DNA from: Hericium rajendrae
Taxonomy: Eukaryota > Basidiomycota > Agaricomycetes > Russulales > Hericiaceae
Length of the DNA: 64,000 bases
Reading direction: 5' to 3'
Assembly: GCA_033439255.1 (NCBI GenBank)
Contig: CM065892.1
Coordinates: 496,001 to 560,000, forward strand
Positions within the stretch are counted from its first letter, which is position 1; each line of letters opens with the position of its first letter. Positions 57,354 through 64,000 of the stretch are shown one piece after another. The notes under the pieces are model-generated. The model was not told where the DNA came from and did not search any database. It worked only from the letters and a program-made list of their open reading frames with translations. The translations under genes were made by a program, and so were the position numbers.

Positions 57354-57818
57354 TCATGTTCGTGACGGAGGCGATACCTGTTAGCACACGCTCAGTTATC
57401 GACCCCGAGCCAGCGAGAATGGCAGACAGACCAGGATGACACCGTCCCCGCGCACGAACAGCATGTCCATCTTGCGCTTCGCCATCTGATCGCACGCCAG
57501 TTAGCAGCCATCCAGCCCGATCAGCAGCGGCGCGGACTCACGCTGACGGTGGGCTGGACCCCCGGCGCGCCGTCGGCGGGCACATCAACGATCATGGTCG
57601 TCTCCTCGACGTCGCTCAGGATGAGATTCATGTGTCCATCATATGCCTGTCAAGCGAAGCGCGGGTGGGTGAGGTGCACAGAAAAAGAGAAAGAGGCAGA
57701 AGCGCACGTGGAGGACGCCGCTGACCTCGCGGTCGCCGCGCAGCTTGACGAAGACGCGTTCGCTGAGCGAGAGGCGGATGAGGTCGAACGGCTCCTGGAT
57801 GCCGGAGGAGGGGTCCAT
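57354..57818 (-). CDS. U6 snRNA-associated Sm-like protein LSm3
   Basis: Subunit of the LSm2-8 ring on U6 snRNA and the LSm1-7 ring in mRNA decay; 97 residues. Exons are 57818-57708, 57646-57542, 57485-57432 and 57377-57354; introns are 61, 56 and 54 nt. Sm1 motif: [20 protein letters not shown]... [16 protein letters not shown]. Sm2 motif: [14 protein letters not shown]. The last coding exon is 24 nt and supplies the conserved VSPP end. It is head-to-head with U1-C, 290 bp away. Confidence 0.94.
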
Positions 57819-58108
57819 GGGTCCGCGTCGGTCACGCAGCAACTGGAATTGATGCTAGTCCTCTGTTTTTTTTTCTGCCAGGTACGCGTGGCTGTCGTCT
57901 GGGGGGAAGACGGGGGCGAATCAGTGGTAAAAAGCGGCGGACACGGTGTGCAGAACAGAGAGCGTGCAGATGCTCGATCGGCGCGGGCGCGGGAAACGGA
58001 GTGCCGCACGTGCGCGCCACGCGAGCCGGACCAGAAATTCCGCGCCGTGCAGTGGTGGGGCGCTGCCCGCTTCTTACACCCGACCGTCATCTTCGCCAGG
58101 CAGCAGTC
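57819..58108. promoter_or_regulatory. Bidirectional promoter region, LSm3 / U1-C
   Basis: 290 bp between divergent starts of two spliceosome genes. A T9 run lies near 57868. Confidence 0.55.
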
Positions 58109-59172
58109 ATGCCGGTACGTCTTTTCTTCTGCACCTGCTGAGTGTTTGCTGACCAATATTGCTTTAGAAACACTATTGCGACTACTGCGATGTGTACCTG
58201 ACCCACGACTCCGCGTCTGGTGAGTTTTCGCGCGTCGTGTTGTTCGTCTCCCGCTGACACATTTGTTCTGCAGTGCGCAAAGCCCATAATAGCGGCAGGA
58301 ACCACCTTGCCAATGTGCGAGACTACTATGCATGTGCGTACACTTTTCTACACATCGAGATTCTGTCGTGTATTGACGGTAAAACCTGCAGCGCTGGGCC
58401 ACGACAAGGCGCAGAGCATCATCGACCAGATCACCTCCGCCTACGAATCCGGCGGCGGCCCCCCGCCAGGCGGCTTCGGCTTTGGGCCCCAGCACCTCAT
58501 GAACAACCCCCCTCCTCCTCCCTTCGGCGGCCCGCCACCTGGCTATGGCAGTCCTGGAGGCTTCGGCGGACCTCCTCCCGGCTTCCGTAAGTGCCATTCT
58601 ATCCTTTGCGTCCATCTAAATTGACACCGTCGACAGCTCGCCCGCCCTTCCCACCTGGCGGATTTCCACCAGGCATGATGCCCCCCGGGGCCCCTCCTTT
58701 CCCTCCTGGCGGCATGCCGCCCCCGGGCATGGGCGGTCCTCCCCCAGGTATGGGCGGTCCTCCCCCAGGCATGGGCGGTCCTCCCCCAGGCATGGGCGGT
58801 CCTCCCCCAGGAATGGGTGGCCCTCCCCCAGGCATGGGCGGCCCTCCACCTGGCTTCGGAGGCGGTGGTGAGTACCCGTCTTTCCCCTTCCACCTACCCG
58901 CTGACATTCCCACCCACGCAGCCCCGCCCTTCTCGCCTACCGGAGCGCCCTTCCCTCCTCCCAGTGTTAATGCTCCCCCGTCCGGTGGTGGTGGTGGTGG
59001 TCCTGTCGGCGGCCCGCCCTTCCCCCCACCGAGCTTCGGCGGCCCTCCGCCCTCCGGTGGCCCCGGCGGCCAGGGCCCGCCCATGACGAACGGCACCGCG
59101 CCGCAGCCTGCGCCAGGAGGACCAGCGGGTGCTATGCATCCTGATAGGCTGAGGATGATGAGTGGGAGGTAG
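58109..59172 (+). CDS. U1 small nuclear ribonucleoprotein C (U1-C)
   Basis: U1 snRNP protein that stabilises pairing with the 5' splice site; 264 residues. Exons are 58109-58114 (6 nt, Met-Pro), 58168-58219, 58274-58333, 58392-58586, 58637-58867 and 58922-59172; introns are 50-58 nt. The U1-type zinc finger MPKHYCDYCDVYLTHDSAS plus VRKAHNSGRNHLANVRDYY has both Cys and both His. LGHDKAQSIIDQITSAYES follows. The rest is Pro/Gly/Met-rich, including six 21-bp units encoding GMGGPPP. The first coding exon of six bases is needed to give the invariant MPK start. Confidence 0.94.
58726..58851. repeat. Six 21-bp tandem repeats in U1-C
   Basis: Six uninterrupted 21-bp units encoding Gly-Met-Gly-Gly-Pro-Pro-Pro, nearly identical at the DNA level. 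Confidence 0.9.
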
Positions 59173-59724
59173 ACCATGTTGTATCGTTAGTGTGCTGCTT
59201 TTGGTGTGTTTCACGTATGGTTCTGGTATGTTTTCATTTGTAAATTGCCTGTCTGGGACGAAAAGTTGTGGGTAAGTTCTTTTGAATCCGTAAATGATTA
59301 TGCTTTTTCGTCATTTGTGTGGCTGTTGCATGCGCCATCGAGCCCTTTTTCTATGTCAGAGACTGCCTTTGATGGCGGCACCGGATGCCTCTTGGTATGT
59401 TCTGATTGTGGAAGGTGATTTCAGGGCAGCCGAGCTAGGTTGGGCCTGATGAGGCACTGGCGCCTGTGCTCCCGTACCCAAGGCCGATCGTGCTGCCAAA
59501 TGAAGGTGTGCCTTCTATCCGTGAGCAAGGCCGGCGCCGTGTTGGTGTGATGTTGGTGTGTTCTTCACAAGTACTATTACCACGCTGATATCTAACGTGG
59601 CGTTCGACCACATGGTAAGAGATGGTAAGTTACGTTGGCTGCGGACGAGCGCTACTCCATCCTGGCGCGCATTGACACCCCACAGGTGCGTGTCGTCCGC
59701 ACTCCTCCCTTGTCCCATCCCATC
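59173..59724. other. Intergenic between U1-C and amidohydrolase
   Basis: 552 bp. U1-C 3' flank and amidohydrolase promoter; an in-frame extension of the amidohydrolase up to about 59635 has no ATG. Confidence 0.45.
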
Positions 59725-62700
59725 ATGTCCGATAAATGGAACCCACAAGTCGACCCCTTCATGCCTCTCCCCCGACAGAGACAGAGCCACAGGCGAAAGC
59801 TCTTGTTTCTATGCACCGTGGCTCTAGCCCTCGTCCTTCTGACGAATTTCTGCATCCTGCCCGCGTCCGATGGGCATGTCCGCGCGCAGAGGGTGCCCAT
59901 CCACGCACAGCGCATCCTCGCACAATGCGCGGCGTTGAATATGGCGCCGGGCCCGCCTGCCGGTTTTCGCGAGCGCAAGGAGTCGGACAGGTACGAGCCG
60001 GGGACGAAACCGACGCTCATCCGGAACGCGACCATTTGGACTGGGGCGCGCGACGGCACGGAGGTCATTTATGGCGACGTTTTGCTCGACAAGGGCATCA
60101 TCAAGGCGTTGGGATATGTGCCGAGCCAGTTGCTGGATGGCTTGAAGGAGACCGACGTCGTGGATGCTGATGGTGCTTGGGTTACGGCTGGGCTCGGTAG
60201 GCGTTCTTTTGCTGCATGCGGAGGCACGAGATAAATATCTTGCTGTCCAGTGGATCTGCACTCACACCTGGGCATTTACGACCTCCCTGAATTGCGAGGT
60301 ACCTTCGTCCATGACACGCCGTTTCCTGAACTAACAGAGTGGTGACGCCTCCAAGGGACATTTGAATTGAACTCGCCCAATGGCCCCATCCTACCCTGGC
60401 TTCGAAGCATCGACGCCTTCCACACCCATGACGAGTCGGTAGAGCTGGCCATCGCAGGCGGCGTGACTTCAGTCCAGATTTTACCCGGCAGTTCCAATGC
60501 CATAGGTATGAGACCTGACTTCATATTTCCATCCGTACAGTTCGCAAACGACATGGGTTTTAGCTGGACAGGCGTTCATGTTGAAGTTGCGCAAGCCTTC
60601 TGACCGCTCGGCAAGCTCCATGATCATCGAACCACCCCATAGCCTGAACGGAACGGAGTTCGAGTTGTCTGCTCCTCCCCGCTGGCGTCATCTCAAGTGA
60701 GCATGCGCTAGATCTCGCGTTTTGTGGCAGGAGTTAATTCTGTTCCAGGCAGGCCTGTGGAGAGAACATCGATCGTTATGGCACCCGCATGGATACTGCA
60801 TGGTCGTTCCGGTCAGCTTACAATGAGGCGCGCAAGATCAAGGTAGCGCAAGATGCTTACTGTGAAAAGGCCGAAGCTGGGCTTTGGGAATCCTTGGATG
60901 GGCCCTTCCCGGAGTCCTTCCAGTGGGAAGCGCTGGTGGACGTGTTGCGCGGTCGTGTCAAGGTCAGTCTTAACAGCACACTTTGTGGCTGGACGTCGCA
61001 TCTGACGGATTTCGCCTTATAAGATTTCGAACCACTGTTATGAAGTCGTTGATATAGATGCTCTTGTCCGGGTAAGTTCGACAGCTTGGGATCATGGCGT
61101 TCAAATAGGCCGACGAGGTACGAAATAGCTCAGCAACGAGTTCAAGTTCCATATTGCATCGTTCCACCACGCAGCTGAAGCATATCTCATCCCTGATGTG
61201 CTGAAGAAGATGTGAGGAATGCTACTTGGTTTTCGAGGCGAATTGGTGACTAACTTCATATGCAGGTGGGGCGGAACCCCATCTGTCGCGCTATTTGCAA
61301 GCCTCTATCGGTCAGTGAATTTACTTTTGCTTTTACTGGGAAGGAGCCCGGGCTGATAATCTCCATATTTCTAACAGCAACAAACGCGAGTCCTTCCGAG
61401 GCTCCGTCTTTGCGCCTCGCGTGCTTGCAGACAACGGCATCCCAGTCATAATGAAGGTGAGCCCACCCGGTACCACAGTCCGTTCCGTAGCTTACCCGTC
61501 GCAGACGGACCATCCTGCAACCAACGGGCGTGAGCTCCTCTACCAGGCCCAACAAGCCTATTATTACGGCCTACCCGCCGGCCTCGCACTCGCGTCTGTC
61601 ACGTCCGCCCCCGCGCATGCCGCAGGGCTGGACCATCGGATCGGCGTCTTGCGCGAAGGCTTCGACGCGGACGTCGTGCTCTGGGACTCACATCCTCTCC
61701 GGCTCGGCGCAACCCCGAAGCGCGTGTGGATCGACGGCACCGTGCAGATTCCAGTCCCGGCGCCGGGGAGCCAGTATGCGGACGGCGACGGCGAAGTGCT
61801 AGTCGGCAGGGGTAAGGACGACCCCGAATGGAGGGAGTTGCCTGAGGTGCCGAATTGGAAGCGCGAGATGAAGAGGACTGTGGAGTGGGAGGGGCTGCCC
61901 CCGCTGCAAGGGGAGGAGACCGAGGGCCGGTTCATATTCAGGAATGTGTCGGAGATGATGGTGAGACGTAGGGATGGGAAGGCGCTGGAGACACGGTTCA
62001 GCGTGCAAGCCGCGAAGGCTGGAAGCGATGAGGGTGTTGTGGTGATTGAAAAAGGTAGGGTGCAGTGCGCCGGCGTCGGAGGGGCATGCGTTGCGTTCGT
62101 AAGCAACACCAGTGATCGGATTGTGGACCTCCATGGCGGCGTGCTGGCTCCAGCCCTAATCTCCTTTGGCGCCCCAGTCGGTCTGGAGGAGATTCAATAC
62201 GAGTATAGCACCGGTGATGGAGTCCTCTATGATGCCTTCACAAACACCGTACCGCCCATCCTTGGAGACGTGGGCGGCGTGATGCATGCTTCAGACGCGC
62301 TGCAATTCCAGACACGGAATGCATTGTGAGCTGACGTTCCGGACAATACCTGTCTAATTCGCTGACTCCCGGAAACTCGCTGTCGCACAGGCTGGCCTAT
62401 CAAGCAGGCGTCACAGTTGCGACGTCATTCTTGCAAGCACATTTTGCTGATCGCGTCATTCCTGGCTTGTCCACTACATTCCGCACTGGGTCTAAACACG
62501 CGCTCGCCCCGGGCGCCATCATCCAGACCGTCTCCGCCCTTCATTATTCCGTTCATCGACCTTCCGCATTGAATCTTCCCGGAAAGCAGTCCGTCGCGAG
62601 CGTCAGCACGCAGATCGCCGTCCTTCGTCGGCTTTTGCTTGGAAAAGAGGACGTTGAAGGGAAGACGGAGACAGGGAAGTGGTTCGGCAAAGCGGCGGAA

Positions 62701-63367
62701 GGAGATGTACCGCTCGTTGTGCATGTGAGCGACGCGGATGCCATGGCGCGACTGCTGATAATCAAGCGGGAGGTGGAGAGTATGCGGGGAACATCGATGC
62801 GAATGGTTTTTGCTGGAGCCACGGAGGCACATTTGCTGGCGAAGGAAATTGGCCATGCGAATGTGGGCGTCATTCTCAGTCCCTCGAGACCGATGCCGAT
62901 AACTTGGGACGACCATCGCATGTAGGCTATTCGTTTCCTATGACACTTATGGCGAATGCTGAGTCCCCGGCAGCCTACCAGGACCCCCTTTGACAGATGA
63001 TACAGCAATTGTCAAGCTGCTCGAGCAAAATGTCCTGGTTGGGCTTGGCGTAAACGATGCATCGTATGCAATGCACACAAGGCTTGATCTCGCTTGGGTA
63101 TGTTGGGATTTACCTAGTTGAATCTCCTTTCCTGATGCACAACAGGCTGCCGTCGATGCCGGCGGCCGTATAAGTAATGAGCAGGCAATGGCAATGGCAA
63201 GTTTGAATCTCGAGCGTCTCCTTGGAATCGACTCGCTATGGGCCACAGAGCAGGATGAGGATGTCGGAGGCGATATAGTGGCATATGAAGGTGGAGGAGC
63301 ATTGGATATGCGGTCGAAGGTGGTGGCGGTTATATCAAGCAGGAAGAGTACGGTGGATTTGGTCTAA
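59725..63367 (+). CDS. Membrane-anchored amidohydrolase (CE9-like), two-part
   Basis: 989 residues in 13 exons: 59725-60196, 60251-60298, 60356-60505, 60564-60696, 60749-60962, 61024-61071, 61129-61211, 61266-61310, 61378-61456, 61505-62325, 62391-62921, 62974-63097 and 63146-63367. A single hydrophobic helix near residues 24-45 makes it a type II membrane protein. The amidohydrolase core has the metal motif VDLHSHLG, then GPILPWLRSIDAFHTHDE, AIAGGVTSVQILPGSSNAI, FHHAAEAYLIPDV, GTPSVALFA and TDHPATNGRELLYQAQQAY, as in fungal proteins filed as carbohydrate esterase family 9. Residues about 550-989 resemble a second amidohydrolase-like half without an obvious HxH. Intron 2 uses an AAG acceptor, which alone keeps the frame. 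Substrate unknown. Confidence 0.85.
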
Positions 63368-63467
63368 GTGATAGGGCCTGCGTGAATGCAGTGTCCATGA
63401 TTAGTTGAGTAGGTTGATGTATTGTGTTCGAAATATGTACAGTACCGTGGATAATAACGCTCATTAT
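63368..63467. other. Short convergent gap
   Basis: 100 bp between two convergent stop codons. Confidence 0.5.
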
Positions 63468-64000
63468 TTATACCACACCGACACCCAGAAGGGCTGCCCC
63501 AGTCCTTATGCCTCTACCCCGATTGGCAATCAGGCTAATGCCCAAGCAGCTGATAAGAAACCCTGTGAAACTATATAGAAATATTGTACAGCAAGTTAGT
63601 ATCTCACCATCAGGGTCCTTGAAACAAATCGGGAACGTACCGAAAGAATGCGACGCGCGACAATGATCTCTCTTCACCAGGTGCCCTGGAAGACGCAAAG
63701 ATAGCTCTCAGTACTGCCGGAGTCACAGGTATGCGACTGTTTGACTGAGCAGCTTGGACTTCTGGTGGGTCCGGAGGGACAGGGACAGATGCGAGGGGTT
63801 GGGAGCGCACAGATCCAGAAGATTGTGGGTTTGGCTTGTGCGCCCGTGTGGAATAGTTCGTTGGAGTTACAGTGCTTGTCGAAAGAGTCGTGAGAGTGGG
63901 TGTTGAGTCTGAGCCACTTGAGCTATTCGACGCCGCCATCGCTGTCGTCGATGCTGAGGAGACAACTGCCTTCGTTGATGATACGGACGCAAATGACGAA
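63468..64000 (-). CDS. Ser/Thr-rich protein with C-terminal membrane segment (5' part outside window)
   Basis: Two exons visible: 63641 up to the window edge, and 63570-63468, with a 70-nt intron. At least 155 residues. The upstream frame stays open to 64000, so the real start lies beyond the window or at ATG 63939. The visible N-terminal part is Ser/Thr-rich (TPTLTTLSTSTVTPTN), then PVTPAVLRAIFASSRAP. The last exon encodes a hydrophobic segment, FTGFLISCLGISLIANRGRG followed by ALLGVGVV, which would be a tail anchor or one of two short helices. No family recognised. Confidence 0.6.

Noticed and set aside
57650-58615. 321-codon minus-strand frame
   Set aside because: It runs opposite U1-C and through LSm3 intron sequence; the real genes on both sides are clear.
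58599-59177. 192-codon Gly/Pro-rich minus frame
   Set aside because: Mirror image of the Pro/Gly/Met repeats of U1-C; it has no independent support.
1-64000. tRNA, rRNA, CRISPR, LTR or LINE elements
   Set aside because: I looked for B-box-like GGTTCGA motifs, reverse-transcriptase and integrase motifs, long terminal repeats and regularly spaced repeats and found none convincing; by eye, a tRNA could still be missed.

Overview
The window is nuclear DNA of a filamentous basidiomycete, most likely an agaricomycete. The evidence is compact genes cut by many short GT-AG introns (nearly all 47-76 nt, often with CTGAC/CTAAC-like branch points 10-25 nt before the acceptor), about 50-55 % GC, and families typical of that class (a two-part CE9-like amidohydrolase, an agaric-type F-box protein, a small multi-pass membrane protein, Zn2Cys6 and C2H2 regulators). 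No rRNA, tRNA, CRISPR, retroelement or virus-like element was recognised. All exon boundaries below were placed by hand from splice motifs, reading phase and family similarity; none is backed by transcripts.

Layout. 0-12.7 kb: a PPR protein cut by the left edge (-), a GNAT acetyltransferase (+), a two-HMG-box protein (-), complex I subunit GRIM-19 (-), an INO80-subunit-F-like protein (+), a membrane protein (+), an unresolved GC-rich stretch, and the mitochondrial SAM carrier (-). 12.7-15.1 kb holds no clear gene. 15-28 kb: complex I subunit NDUFS8 (-) facing prefoldin 2 (+), an F-box protein (+), a C2H2 regulator (+), a 332-bp MITE flanked by TA, a ubiquitin protease (+), a mitochondrial PP2C phosphatase (-) and a Ser/Pro-rich orphan (+). 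28-38 kb: haspin kinase (-), an anion:cation-symporter-type MFS permease (-) and a 16-exon UBA/Cys-rich/UBC protein (-). 38-41.3 kb is gene-poor. 41-51 kb: a Zn2Cys6 regulator (+), a Reb1/TTF1-like Myb protein (-), a GDSL hydrolase (-), a CCDC97-family protein (-) and a DUF676-like hydrolase (+). 51-64 kb: GRR1 (-), a DGTWP-motif protein (+), NAA10 (+), LSm3 (-) facing U1-C (+), a large amidohydrolase (+), and a C-terminally membrane-anchored protein cut by the right edge (-).

Most genes are housekeeping. Three themes recur. Mitochondrial: PPR, two complex I subunits, SAM carrier, PDH-phosphatase-like PP2C. Ubiquitin: USP, UBC, two F-box proteins including GRR1. Splicing: CCDC97, LSm3, U1-C. 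Several are arranged as head-to-head pairs with 120-600 bp between start codons.

I found no clearly new system. The most notable points are a start codon that appears to be split by an intron (GRIM-19), several microexons (6, 12, 13, 15, 15, 15, 19 and 20 nt), the MITE, and the UBA/Cys-rich/UBC architecture.
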